Shown here piece by piece: positions 44,838 to 56,323 of a stretch of DNA of 64,000 nt. How positions within the stretch are numbered: position 1 is the stretch's first letter; every line of letters begins with the position of its first letter. The notes under the pieces were generated by a model. That model saw only the letters and a list, made by a program, of their open reading frames with translations. It did not search any database and was not told the origin of the DNA. This stretch comes from Zanthoxylum bungeanum (taxonomy: Eukaryota > Streptophyta > Magnoliopsida > Sapindales > Rutaceae), in assembly GCA_019454045.1 (NCBI GenBank), contig SKCR01038157.1:124001-188000 (forward strand), read 5' to 3'. Position numbers and translations under genes: made by a program.

Positions 44838-45565
44838 TAGACCTGGCAGCCGGTTCGGTTCCGGTTCGGAACCGAACCGAACCGGCCGGTTCACGGTTCC
44901 ACAAGTGTGGAACCGGAACCGTAAACCGAACCGGAACCGAACCGGTCGGTTCCGGTTCGGTTAACGGTTCCCCTTCTGGTTTTTTTTTTTTTTTTTTTAA
45001 TAATAAATTTTAAAAAATAAAAAAAATTCTATAATCGTAATGTTTTTTCATACTATCACATCATTTTTATAGAATCTTTTTTTATAAAATTCTTTTAACA
45101 TATAATCCTTTTTATAGCCACTCTTGGCTAGTGCTTTCTTTATATAAGCGATGTGGGATATTTGTTACTTGGCTATTGTGTCCCACATCGCTTATATAAA
45201 GAAGTCAATAACCAAGAGTTGGTTATAAAAAGGATGTGGACATTCATGTTTTAATATTGCAATTTTAAACCTCATTAAGTCATTATTATTAATTAAAAAA
45301 ATTGAGATTTACTTGTGGAACCTTACGGTTCCAAGAAAATAACTTTTTTTTTTTTTTACTTCCACTCGGTTCCAACCGGAACCGTACGGTTCCGGTCGGT
45401 TCCAGCGGTTCCAACCGGTTCGGTCATGGTAAGAACCCTAACCGAACCGGTCAGGTTCCGGTTCGGTTCCGGAACCGGAACCGGAACCGGAACCGGTTGG
45501 AACCGGAACCTTCCGGTTCCAACCGGTTCGGTTCCGGTTCCGAACCGGAACCTTGGCCGGGTCTA
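44838..45565. mobile_element. hAT-type MITE in the chromovirus 5' LTR
   Basis: Ends TAGACCTGGCAGCC and inverted TAGACCCGGCCAAGG resemble the ends of hAT copies A-C. Subterminal GGTTCC/GGAACC arrays lie at 44850-44975 and 45360-45555. The empty site is visible in the 3' LTR (GATGGAAGGGGTG); here GATGGAAG (44830-44837) is followed after the element by the altered GAATGGGAAG. The middle contains a large hairpin (45104-45234). Confidence 0.9.
45104..45234. repeat. Long hairpin with snRNA-promoter-like motifs inside the MITE
   Basis: The inner stem 45136-45158 pairs perfectly with 45181-45203 around a 22-nt loop. Outer blocks (CCTTTTTATA ... CTCTTGG) pair imperfectly to 45104 and 45234. The right inner arm reads GTCCCACATCG followed at once by CTTATATAAAG: an exact match to the plant snRNA upstream element RTCCCACATCG next to a TATA-like sequence, although the spacing is much shorter than in snRNA genes. 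Confidence 0.75.
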
Positions 45566-46007
45566 GAGAATGGGAAGGGGTGTGGAATATTTTATTGTTG
45601 AGGAGGTTAGGCAGGGTGAGGGGAAATAAGTGAATCTTAGGGTCATTTGTGGATGGGGAATTAGGCTTATCTGTTAATTTCATATTTGCAGCTGCGCCTG
45701 CAATTTTATTGTTCTTTTCTGTTATTAATCTAGTATTGTAGTTTGGATGGAACAATACTGAGAGAATCCTTATCCTTTTATTAATACAAATTGATGAATA
45801 TTCAGTACAATCATCATTCACTGTTACATCAAATTCTATTCTAATGTTACAATCAAATTTGTTGAACCAGAGAACACTGATTACATTTCTTCAATCCTGG
45901 GATTGTTTGCTTGGGAAGACTTTGTGGTGCTGGAGATGAGTTTCGTTCTGGAACAAGCTGCAAAATAGGCAAGGTGAATTAGTGTGTAAGGGAGGGTCTT
46001 AACAAAT

Positions 46008-46019
46008 TGGTATCAGAGC
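46008..46019 (+). other. Primer-binding site of the chromovirus
   Basis: TGGTATCAGAGC is complementary to the 3' end of initiator methionine tRNA, the usual primer of plant Ty3/gypsy elements. It begins 4 bases after the 5' LTR. Confidence 0.93.
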
Positions 46020-46044
46020 ATTTTTCCCCGGACTGTGGGAGGTA

Positions 46045-48957
46045 ATGGTAACAACTCGAGAAGGGAGCCAAATGGAGAATAGGGTGGAAAGGCTCGAGGG
46101 AACAATGGAGGAGGTAGAAAGGAGGTTAGATGTACTGTTGGAGGTGATGACTGAGATAAAGATGAACCAAAAGCAAGAAGAGAAAGGTAAAGCAGCGGAG
46201 ACAGGTGAAGGGTCGGGTAAGCCAGGAGAGGAGATACCCGTCGTCGGAATGGAATTGGGGGAGGAGGGGGATAGCGAACCATCGATGAGGGGAACACAAA
46301 CAAAGCCTCGGCGGCTCGAGCTGTCTATTTTTGATGGTATTGACCCTCAAGGGTGGGTATTCAGGGCTGAGCAGTTATTTTTGGTCCATGAGGTGAGAGA
46401 GGGAGATAAGGTGCAACTAGCATCGGCTTGTCTCGAGGGGACTGTCTTTAATTGGTACCAATACTCCACGGTAAGGTGGCCAATTCGGACGTGGAAAACT
46501 TTCAAGAAAGGTGGACGATTCGAACAGTTTCGCACCACTTCGGGGCCGACCGGGTACCCGGCTTTGATTGCATTAAAGCAGGAGGGTACGGTGACAGAAT
46601 TCATAGATGCTTTTGAGTTAGCGGCGGGAACGACACCCGAAGCGGGGGAAGACCTATTGGGGCATTTCTTCACGTGCGGTCTGAGAAAGGAATTACAAGT
46701 GGAGATACGGCCATGGAAGGTTGTTGGTTTAAAAGCAATAATGAATTTGGCTTTGGACTTAGAAGAGAAACTTGACTTATATAAAGGGGAGACAATGAGA
46801 AAAACAGATACCACTCGAAATGTGCCTTCAAGAATTGGGCCAGGAGGGTGGTGGGGAGCCGGGTCGGGCGGAGGTCAAGGGGCGAGAGTTGGAGTTGGGT
46901 TGCCGTATTCGGGTATACAGGGATCAAACACTCTCCATCCTAACCAACATAAGGGAAATTTTCGCAATAACCTAGGGATGGCAGGAGCTTCTTCGACAAT
47001 TCCCCCCTCCACAACCATTGCTGGCGCCAATCGACCAACCCCCAATCATGGAACCTTCCCAGTGAGTCGCTCCTTGCCCGAGAAAAATTCAAGTTATGGG
47101 TCCCACGACCCAAGACCTCTGCCGTTCAGAAGACTCTCGGAAAGTGAAGAGCAGTATCGAAGGGCGAACAATCTCTGTTTTCGGTGTAACGGGCGGTACG
47201 TTCCTGGACATGTCTGCAGTAATCCTTCATTGCGTGTGTGTGTTGTGGATGAGGGCACCGAAGAGGGGAAACAAGTGATGACAAGAGGGGTTCAGCCGTG
47301 TGGAGAATTTGAAGTGGGGCAGTTCTGTGATGTGGAACTCTTACATGAGAATCCAGATGAGGCGGGTTTAAAACAAAGTGCGAATGAGGTGAACGCCGAT
47401 GGGGACTCGATTAACCCGGCAAGTGGAAGGCAGAATTTTAGTGACCCCATCAATGAACCGACAGTAACTGTATCCATGAAGTCTTTAATGGGGTTCGCGC
47501 CAGCGGGAAAGACAATGCGAATGAGAGGGAAGGTTTTGGGAAGATCGGTAGTAATTTTAATTGATGGAGGGGCCTCAAATTCTTTTTTATCCCCTACAAT
47601 TGCCACAGATTTACGGCTTCAGGTGGATTTCACCAGAAAGTTTGGGGTAGAGTTGGGCGACGGATGTCGAGTGACAGAGAGAGGTGTATGTAGAGTCGTT
47701 CCTGTGGAGATGACCGGGCTTTCATTCAAGGAAGATTTCCTTCTCTTTGAAACGGGATGCGCAGACCTGATGCTAGGAGTGACATGGCTGGAGACTCTCG
47801 GGGACTTCTCTTCCAATTATAGGGAGCTGACTATGACAGTTAGGAGGGGTAAGGAAAAGGTCACGTTGAAGGGGGACCCGACATTGCGGAGGGGATTGGT
47901 GACATATAAAAGTCTGGTAAAGGCTTTGCACGATGAGGGAGAAGGTTACGTGGTGGACTATAGAGAACCAGAAAAGGGAAATAAGGGAACCACTGGCTTG
48001 GGAGAGATGATAGCCTCATTGGTGCAAGAGGTGCTGAGGGAGTTTCAACCCATTTTTGATCAGCCCATTCTACTTCCAATCGTGAAATCCCAGGACCATG
48101 CCATCACATTACAGGCGGGAGCGACGCCTCCCCAAGTTAGGCCATACCGTTACCCTTTTTATCAAAATAATGAGATTGAGAGAATCGTGCAAGAAATGAT
48201 GACGACATGAATAATCAGACCCAGTAACAGTCCTTTCTCTAGTCCCGTACTGTTAGTTCAGAAGAAAGACGGGAGTTGGCGGTTTTGTGTGGATTATCGT
48301 GCTCTAAACAAGATAACAATTCCAGATAAATTTCTCATTCCAATTATCGACGAACTCTTGGATGAATTAGGAGGAGCAAATGTCTTCTCCAAGATCGACC
48401 TGAAGACAGGATATCACCAAATTCGTGTCAGAGACGAGGATGTGGAGAATAACACTTTTCGAACACATGAGGGGCATTACGGATTTCTGGTCATGCCATT
48501 TGGCTTAACCAATGCCCCCGCCACTTTTCAAGCCTTGATGAATGCAATCTTTCGCCCCTATCTCCGTCGGTTCGTACTTGTGTTTTTCGACGATGTTTTG
48601 GTTTACAGTTCAGATTTATTGGAGCATTCCCAGCATTTGAGGCAAGTTCTGACAGTGTTGCACGAAAACAAGCTAGTGGTGAACGGCAAAAAATGTCACT
48701 TTGGACAAACGAGTGTTGAATATTTGGGACATATTATTTCAGGCGCGGGGGTGGTCGCGGATCCTTCCAAGGTCGAAAGTATGGTAGAATGGCCTGTTCC
48801 ATCTAACTTAAAAAGCCTAAGGGGGTTTTTGGGGCTCACGGGCTACTATCGAAGATTTGTTCGCGACTACGGCAAGATCGCCAGGCCACTCACAGATTTA
48901 CTAAAAAAAGACTGTTTCAGGTGGGATGCGTCGACTCAACAGGCCTTTGACTGATTA
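46045..48957 (+). pseudogene. Chromovirus gag-protease-reverse transcriptase
   Basis: A 721-codon frame (46045-48210) starts MVTTREGSQM. It contains a coiled-coil-like N-terminus, the gag core (WVFRAEQLF, FEQFR), a zinc knuckle-like LCFRCNGRYVPGHVC, and the protease motif LIDGGASNSFLSP. A TGA at 48208 precedes [16 protein letters not shown]. Reverse transcriptase continues ([25 protein letters not shown], catalytic [10 protein letters not shown]) to a second TGA at 48952, where an arginine is normal (CGA to TGA, a CpG-type change). Two nonsense changes make the polyprotein defective. Confidence 0.93.
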
Positions 48958-49409
48958 AAGAACGCAATGACAACAGTACCTGTTTTGGCTCTCCCGAACT
49001 TTGAGAAACAGTTTATGGTGGAGACCGATGCTTTCGGAAAAGGTGTTGGTGCAGTTCTCATGCAAGAAGGACAACCCATAGCTTATTTCAGCCGCGCCCT
49101 TTCTCCTCAATCACAAGCCAAATCAGTTTATGAGAGTGAGCTCATGGCTATAGTGTTAGCAGTACAGAAGTGGCGACACTACCTGTTGGGGAGGCCATTT
49201 GTGATTCAAACGGACCAGGTTAGTTTGAAGTATTTGGTGGATCAGCCAATATTGGCAGAAGGGCAAATGAAATGGGTAGCTAAGTTATCCGGATATCAAT
49301 TTACAATTCGGTATAGGCCCGGCAAGGAGAATCGAGCAGCAGATGCGTTGTCCAGAAGAGGTCAGGAGGATGGTCTTTGAGGAATGACCTTACTGACAGC
49401 AGTAACAGT

Positions 49410-50091
49410 TAGGGGTGGGCGCGGTTCGGTTTGGTTCGGTTTTTGCTAAAAACCGAACCAAGCCATATTTTACGGTTCGGATTTTTTACCTCTAAAACCA
49501 AATCATTAAATAACGGTTTGGTTCGGATTGAAAATTTTTTAAACCAGCGGTTTACGGATTATTATATTTAAAACAAATTTTCATCTACTTAAGTGAAGAC
49601 AAAAAAAAAATGAGGCATAATTATTTCTTGTATTTTTTAAAAATTACCTCGAATAATGATGCTACCATCATTCTAATGAAGAGACAAATCCAACATCTTA
49701 CTTTCAAGAATAATGATGCTATCATAAAACAAAAAAGTTAAGAATAAAAGTATTAGCAAATAAATTGAAGAATAAAAGTATTAACAAATAAATATATTAA
49801 CAAAAAATTTAAGAATAAAAGTATTAACATACTAATAAAAAGAAAACATATAATAAAATTAAAAGAAAAATACAAATTTTTGTATAAAAATATATAATTT
49901 TTTTTATTATAACGGTTCGGTTCGGTTTAACAAGTGCGGTTCGGATTAGCTCCTGAACCGAACCGTAAACCGTTTGGGATGGGCCAATCCGAACCGCAAA
50001 CCGAACCGTTAGAAAAAAAACCGTAAATTCGGTCTGGTTTGGTCCGGTTTGCGGTTTGGTTCGGTTCGGTCGGTTTTTTTGCCCACCCCTA
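49410..50091. mobile_element. hAT-type MITE in chromovirus pol
   Basis: Ends TAGGGGTGGGC and GCCCACCCCTA are perfect inverted repeats, with a perfect 8-bp target duplication GTAACAGT (49402-49409 and 50092-50099). GGTTCGGTTT-rich arrays lie at each end; the 400-bp AT-rich middle has no gene. The termini differ from the TAGACCCGGCC family. Confidence 0.95.
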
Positions 50092-51542
50092 GTAACAGTA
50101 GGGCAATGCCATATTCTGGAGGGGGTTGAGGAAGAGATTCGGAATGATACCAGACTTAAGGCCATTTTGCAGGACTTACTCCTAGACCCAAGCAGCCATT
50201 CGGGTTACACCTTACGTGGGGGACATCTTTTCTGTCGGGGTCGAATTGTGTTGTCTTCTATGTCCTCCCGCATTCATCCACTCCTTCTTGAGTTCCACGT
50301 TACTCCTGGTGGGGGACATTCGGGCTATGTGCGCACGTACAAGCGGATAGCGGGACTGGTGTATTGGAGGGGAATGAAGAAAGATGTTCAAAATTTTGTG
50401 GCGGCTTGTCACACCTGTCAGCGAAGCAAACACTCTTCCCTTACACCTGGGGGTCTCTTACAGCCACTACCCGTTCCCCAAAACACGTGGGATGACATAA
50501 CCAGGGATTTTATTGAAGGCTTACCTCGCGCTCATTGTGTTGACACGGTGATGGTGGTGGTAGATAGATTAACCAAGTACGGGCACTTCATTGTTCTGAG
50601 TCACCCATTCACGGCCAAGACAGTGGCCTTACTGTTTGTTAAGGAAGTTGTGCGACTACATGGGTTTCCGAAATCCATCACTTCTGACAGGGACAAGATA
50701 TTCATGAGTCTTTTCTGGACAGAACTTTTTCGCCTAGCTGGGACAGTGCTCCGACGAAGTTCCGCGTACCATCCTCAAACAGATGGGCAAACCGAGGTGG
50801 TCAATCGTTGCTTGGAAACTTACCTTAGGTGCTTTGTGGGAGACAAACCTCGTTCGTGGCCTCGTTGGATACCTGGGCTGAATATTGGTATAATTATTCC
50901 TTTCACGGATCGGCCGGCATGACTCATTTTAAGGCTCTTTATGGGCGTGACCCACCCCCTCTGATTCGCTTTCCTGATGGCGGATCCAGGATAGACGAGC
51001 TCACTGTCCAGTTGAAAGAGAGGGACTCTATATTGCAGGAGTTTCAGCCAATTTGCTGTCTGCCCAGGAGCGAATGAAATCACAGGCAGATCGGAAACGA
51101 ATGGAGCTGCAGTTTCAGGTTGGGGATCTTGTATACTTGAAAGTACAACCCTATAGGCTAAAGTCCCTAGCTAGACGCCCTAACGAAAAGCTTAGTCCAC
51201 GGTTTTACGGGCCATTCGAGATACTTCAGCGAATTGGATCGGTTGCGTATAAACTCCAACTACCAAGTGAGGCTAAAATACATCCGGTCTTCCATGTTTC
51301 GCAACTCAAGCGGTCTACTGCCCAGACCCTCACAAGCCAACCCCTGCCACCATTTCTGACAGACGAGTATGACCTGCAGGTGGAGCCAGAGAAGATACTT
51401 CAGGCCAGGAAACTCATCAATGGCGACTACGAGGTCTTGGTAAAATGGACTGGGTTACCAGAGTTTGAAAATACTTGGGAGTCCTTTGAGACATTGCTTC
51501 CCCAATTTCCAAACTTGCACCTTGAGGACAAGGTGATTCTTG

Positions 51543-51553
51543 ATGGGGGGAAA
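51543..51553 (+). other. Polypurine tract of the chromovirus
   Basis: ATGGGGGGAAA directly precedes the 3' LTR and fits the plus-strand primer site of an LTR element. Confidence 0.85.
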
Positions 51554-52232
51554 TGTTGAGACCCAGAGGCTGAGGACTTACAACAGGAAGAGAGGAGGAG
51601 GCCCAACTACCATAGCAGCCCAGCAGCCCAACAGAATGAAGGCCATGGCTGTCCAGCAATCCAACAGTTTGAGCACTACAAATGATCCAACAGACATGTG
51701 GGGACCAAGAGGGACACCTGTGCCTATGACTAGGCAGATGGATGGGGACCAAGAGAGAGAGGAGGGCGAGCACCAACAATAAAAAGGGGAAGACACGATG
51801 GAAGGGGTGTGGAATATTTTGCTGTTGAGGAGGTTAGGCAGGGTGAGGGGAAGTAAGGGAATCTTAGGGTCATTTGTGGAGGGGGGAATTAGGCTTATCT
51901 GTTAATTTCATATTTGCAGCTGCGCCTGCAATTTTATTGTTCTTTTCTGTTACTAATCTAGTATTGTAGTTTGGATGGAACAATACTGAGAGAATCCTTA
52001 TCCTTTTATTAATACAAATTGATGAATATTCAGTACAATCATCATTCACTGTTACGTCAAATTCTATTCTACTGTTACAATCAAATTTGTTGAACCAAAG
52101 AACACTGATTACATTTCTTCAATCCTGGGATTGTTTGCTTGGGAAGACTTTGTGGTGCTGGAGATGAGTTTCGTTCTGGAACAAGCTGCAAAATAGGCAA
52201 GGTGAATTAGTGTGTAAGGGAGGGTCTTAACA
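51554..52232 (+). repeat. 3' LTR of the chromovirus
   Basis: 679 bp, TGTTGAG to TTAACA, followed by the GAGAT duplication and the end of the RPS19 reading frame. It preserves the empty site of the MITE in the 5' LTR. Confidence 0.96.
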
Positions 52233-52276
52233 GAGATCTTGACCAAGTTGCTGGAAGGATTGCCGTTGCTCCTTGA

Positions 52277-53410
52277 ATCAGAGACCTTATTTGATCTAGT
52301 ATGGTTTTTTGAATCGTAAGTTGTTGCTGATTTGTTTTTAGCAAGTTTTGATTCCAAGTTTAGACTTTTTATGATGAACCCAGTTTCAGTTTCGTTGCTT
52401 TTAGATGTTTTAACAATAGAGTGTTCACTATCTATTCCTTTTATCGTAGAGGCTGTTATTTTATGGATATATAATTCTTATACTCTTTTTCTCTCTCTCT
52501 ATTTCGTTAGTAAAACAGAACATTCCGCAATTGGTTATGGATGGCTTGCAAATTATTTGCTTATGCAACAAAGTTATGTGCAAGTTGTTTAGCATTACAT
52601 AAACTATATCAATGGAAATAAGAAAATCTTTACATTAAAATAAGTCTGTCCAATTGTAGATAGTTGTAACAAGGAAATTTGGTTTTATAGGAATTGTGGG
52701 GTGCTTCGATAATCTGAATTCCGAGGCAAACCAAAACAAAGCATATAATAACTGAGCCTGAATTTGCCTAGAATCGAATATTAGTGTAATGTGCCTACAA
52801 TCCAAGTTTCAGTTTTTCAAGTCGATTAGCAAGCTCATACCCGTTTGCTTTGGGTGTGTAAGTTTGCACATTTTTTTTTCATTTAGGGCTGTGACAACTC
52901 ACCTGGCATCTTAGAAAGTTTCTGTCACAGAGATGAATGGAATTGTGCTTGCATTGGTCTTTGTTTTGATATCACTGTGATGCTTATTTACTACTCTTTT
53001 TGTGTTGTTATATGATTGGAATGCTATTTTTGATGCTTGCTTATCCTTGCTGTATTTCAGTTGTTAAATTTAATGTTTATAGAACTTTGAGCTTGTGCTT
53101 GTAGGGCCTCAACCTAAGTTGACTTGCTAGACAAATGTATTGAAAAGTGTTGCACGAGCCCATTTCCGTGGTCAGACACTTAAAAAGAGTACAAGTGTGA
53201 TGAGTAATTCTACGTTTTGGCTTCAGAAACAAAGCTTTCTTAATTAAGTAAGAAAATGACATGATATATCCATTAATTGATAGCAGATGGTAAGTTCTTC
53301 AAGAAACTAGCCAATGGGCATGAAAATTGCAACTAAATTGGTTGCTTCATATACAAATCAGAAAAAAGAAGCAAAGAATTAACATTATTTAGAAGCAAAG
53401 GATAGTCTTC
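52277..53410. other. Spacer between RPS19 and the TPX2-domain gene
   Basis: Includes the RPS19 3' untranslated region and, near 53410, that of the convergent TPX2-domain gene. No ORF or repeat of note. Confidence 0.55.
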
Positions 53411-56323
53411 TTACCCTTCTTGGTAAGTGATATCATTCCATGATTGGCAGCATTTGATCTTCTTTTGTTGGGGGGGTAGTATGTGAAGCTTTGGCTCTCT
53501 TGGAATTGTTGGATGTTTCTCTGACCTGTAAAAAAAAAAAAAAAAAAAAAAACATATAATAAGAAGAGCTCACTTTCATTATTACGCCTTCGGCTTCAGC
53601 AACGCCCTTTTTTTACCTTCTGGGGATGAAAGGCCTATCGAAATAGGGCATGGGCTGTGCTTTTGGAACGAGCTCCTTTCTCAACCTCCTAACTTCTTCC
53701 TCTTCTTGGAACTGCAAACCAAAATTGAAGAATAAGAATTTCATATAATACAGAGAAACATCATCTCAATATCACAATCTATGTAGTGTAGTAGAGTGTA
53801 AGTACCTTCCTCTGCCTATCTCTTTCCAGCTTGTATTGCTCAATCAAAGTTAATTTCTCATCTACCTGATTTGAGTCACACAACACATAGAGAAACATAA
53901 TCAGTTCACTTCCCATAAACATTTTCCTCAACTTTTAGTTATACTAGAAAATACACATGCTTGAGCACACAGTATGTATATAGGTAGGATAGGATTGCTA
54001 TTCAGAATCAGAACAATTATTAGCCACACCAAGTTATAAATATATATATATATATACATATATATGACTGAGGATTTTGAATCCACTATAAGAGTCAATG
54101 AACATTTAAGGTGTCATTTGCCTCGAAACACACCTTAAAAAAATGGATTTTATTTTATTTAAACTCAAGCTTGTCTCAAAACATGTACCACAAATGCCAT
54201 GTTTGCATTCATTATTTGAATCATGCCTTTATTAAAACTACCTTTTAATTGGCGAATTAGATCAAATAGTGATAATCTGGGTACCTGGTGGTCAAACTCA
54301 GCTCGCTCCACTGCCCGTATATCACTGTGGAGCTTCAGCTCAACCGGCCTTGTACTCTCTTTCACAGCAGGTTTAATTAGACACTGACAAAAACACAAAG
54401 CAAATGATACTATTAGCACAAAAGCTCAAATATCATAGATCTCCTCCTTGCAAGTAAGAACATTCTAATTATCAATTACCAAATTTGTAAGCTCTTATCT
54501 TTTCATAGCAATTGGATAATCTCAATCTTTTAATAAATAACATTCAATCAAGAATTGAAACTAAACCATTCCATTCTTATTCTTTCAAACCAAACTTAGT
54601 GACCATGAATGCACATAAAAAGAATTTGGCTCAAACGCAAAGCCAGAGCAACTAATCTCATAAAAAATTTATTAATCTTATTATTGTTGTAACAACATTC
54701 AAAAGCAAGAATCAAAAATCCCAATCACAAACAGTTGTTTTTCATTCAATTTTAGAGACCGTGACAACATAACAACAATTTTGTACCTTAAAAAAAGATT
54801 TATAATAGGTTACTTTTCTCCATTCATAAATTTGAAAGAACGTCTCACCTCAGGTTCGTCTGTGGTCCAAGGAATTCCTTGAGCAATGGGAATCCGCAAC
54901 TTCTCCTCCTCCTGCACCATTTCTTGTATCTTCTTCACGAATTCATCTTCCTTCTGTCTTCCTCTTTGCTAAAATTATAAAATAATTACCAAAAAAAAAA
55001 CCACCATGAGAATCACAAGCAATTATAAGTTGCATATTTCTTGGTCAACTCAATTCTCATTTCAAACAATATATACCTCAGTTTTTAGATTAAATGGTTT
55101 TTGGCTAGTGACTTTAAGCTGTTTCTTATTCCATCTTCTACTTCCCATGGTCCCACATGATTCATAGCCCTAGAATTCAAGACACAAAATTACAAAACCA
55201 TCAACTCAAGTTGCAAAGATGCTAAAAAAATAAGGCAATAATTAAGGTGACAGAGAGAGATAAAGAGAGCTTTACATTTCTACTGCTTCTTCTCCCTCCA
55301 TCAGAAGTCCTGCTAGAGATACTGAAACAAGACAATGCCAATATATAAGCAAACATAAACTAGAAAACCAAACATGAGGTGGTAGTTCATAAGTCGAAAG
55401 CAATCAAATCAAAACATTGTTACCAACCTTCCTCCGCTACTATCCCGTGAGGAAGAAACCGAAGCGTGAGAATCCAATCCCAAATTCTCAGCTGTCAAGA
55501 TCAAATCCGATAGATAAAATGAACAAGACTCTCGAGTCTCAGGCGCCTTAGGTGGCGGTGGCAGCTCTTGCAGGCCAGGCAATGCCCACTTCAGTGGCTT
55601 CTTCTTAACATCAACCTTTTCACACTCTTTCTCCTCCTCTTTTCCCTCAGATTCTTTGGCATTTGGTATTGAAAGCAGCTTCTCAAAGGCTTTAACCAAA
55701 TGCATAACCTTCCCATTTTCAGGCGCACTGTTTCTTGCTTCTTCAAGTAACTTAGCCCTCCTCCTCTTGCTTGTTGAACTCCCTTTTTGCTCTGGTGAGT
55801 CACCCTCAATCAAATCTTCATCATTTTCACCCTCACCCTCACAATTAACCTTCTTTAAATCACCATATTCTTCACAAAAATCATCCCTTTTATTAAAAAA
55901 ATCTTCCTGTGAAGCCCTCAAATTCTCATAAGCTACACAAAGACACTTTTTCACATTCCCAGCACCAAATCTATCTTTGCACTTGCACGCAGCAACACTT
56001 GAAACTGAAACTGAACCTGAACCACCATCTTTCTCTTTCTTCAAATTCTTCTTCGCCACCACCACAAATTTCCTCTCTCTAATCTTGTTTCTTGGCGAAA
56101 AAACAGCATGATTCGTGATTCTTAGTGTCGATTTCTGTGACTTTCCAGACTTAGTTATCAAGGGAGAATTTGAGGGTTTAACAACAGAATGGCTTGAATG
56201 GGAGACATTAGGATTTACATTCTCCGATAATTTTCTCATTTCTTGAATAGTTGATTGACCCTTCTCACGACCTTTCAACGGAGTTAAAGGCTTCGAATTC
56301 TTTGAAACCAGACTCGACTCCAT
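53411..56323 (-). pseudogene. TPX2 C-terminal-domain (microtubule-associated) protein, one frameshift
   Basis: Eight exons on the minus strand: 56323-55428, 55321-55276, 55169-55077, 54968-54849, 54383-54285, 53865-53805, 53711-53617, 53525-53411. The product has MHLVKAFEKLLSIP, KPLKWALPGLQELPPPPKAP and a C-terminal TPX2 motif (LVPKAQPMPYFDRPFIPRRS, about residue 452 on). TPX2-like proteins bind spindle and cortical microtubules. Exons sum to 1525 nt, one more than a whole number of codons. An extra base at about 53820-53821 in exon 6 turns the expected KLERDRQRK block into a stop, removing the TPX2 motif. All other exons are open. It may be a recent pseudogene or an assembly error; type chosen on the sequence as given. 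Confidence 0.85.

Larger units (their letters stand above)
44584..46004 (+). repeat. 5' LTR of the chromovirus (with MITE inside)
   Basis: Starts TGTTGAGACCCAGAGG and ends GGTCTTAACA, followed after three bases by the primer-binding site. The 1421 bp include the 728-bp MITE and its duplicated flank; without them about 681 bp remain, matching the 3' LTR. Confidence 0.95.
48958..51556 (+). pseudogene. Chromovirus RNase H, integrase and chromodomain
   Basis: RNase H (VETDAFGKGVGAVLMQ, YESELMAIVLAV) runs to 49380. pol is then split by a MITE (49410-50091). Integrase resumes with the zinc region (FHVTPGGGHSGYVRTYKR, CHTCQRSK) and the catalytic core (VMVVVDRLTKYGHF, TSDRDKIF, HPQTDGQTEVVNR). It changes frame near 50870 and 51050. 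The last part has KIHPVFHVSQLK and a chromodomain (ILQARKLINGDYEVLVKWTG then ENTWESFE), which in chromoviruses directs insertion to chromatin. Confidence 0.92.
44584..52232 (+). mobile_element. Chromovirus (Ty3/gypsy with chromodomain) inserted in the last RPS19 exon
   Basis: Perfect 5-bp target duplication GAGAT (44579-44583 and 52233-52237). LTRs begin TGTTGAGACCC and end TTAACA. Primer-binding site TGGTATCAGAGC (46008-46019) matches initiator Met tRNA. A purine tract GGGGGGAAA precedes the 3' LTR. gag-protease-RT-RNase H-integrase-chromodomain order is standard. It carries two nested hAT-type MITEs (44838-45565 in the 5' LTR, 49410-50091 in pol). By eye the LTRs differ by about 11 substitutions and two small indels over about 680 bp, suggesting a recent insertion. 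Confidence 0.97.
40357..52276 (+). pseudogene. RPS19: 40S ribosomal protein S19, disrupted
   Basis: Small-subunit ribosomal protein eS19. Exons: 40357-40415 (MATARTVKDV), 44121-44214 ([20 protein letters not shown]), 44300-44483 ([38 protein letters not shown]), and a last exon split into 44550-44583 and 52238-52276 (DLDQVAGRIAVAP). With about 25 missing bases restored in exon 1 the frame totals 435 nt (144 residues), the family size. Lesions: that 25-base deletion between VKDVxP and HLKRSGK (frameshift), loss of the usual DPKG at the end of exon 3 (AFVF if the donor at 44484 is used), and a chromovirus in the last exon, whose LTR gives a stop two codons after entry. Splice sites are intact, so it arose from a real intron-bearing copy. 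Confidence 0.95.

Noticed and set aside
45136..45203. Functional snRNA gene promoter
   Set aside because: The USE-like word is only about 2-3 bases from the TATA-like word, whereas plant snRNA genes need some 24-34 bp; no snRNA sequence follows.
45302..45601. ORFs with NRNRNR or GSGSGT-like repeats
   Set aside because: They are translations of the GGTTCC/GGAACC subterminal arrays; the same pattern appears at 41000, 44850 and 28090 in element ends.
46013..46303. Pro/Ser-rich antisense ORF over gag
   Set aside because: It is the complement of the purine-rich gag start; no independent gene signals.
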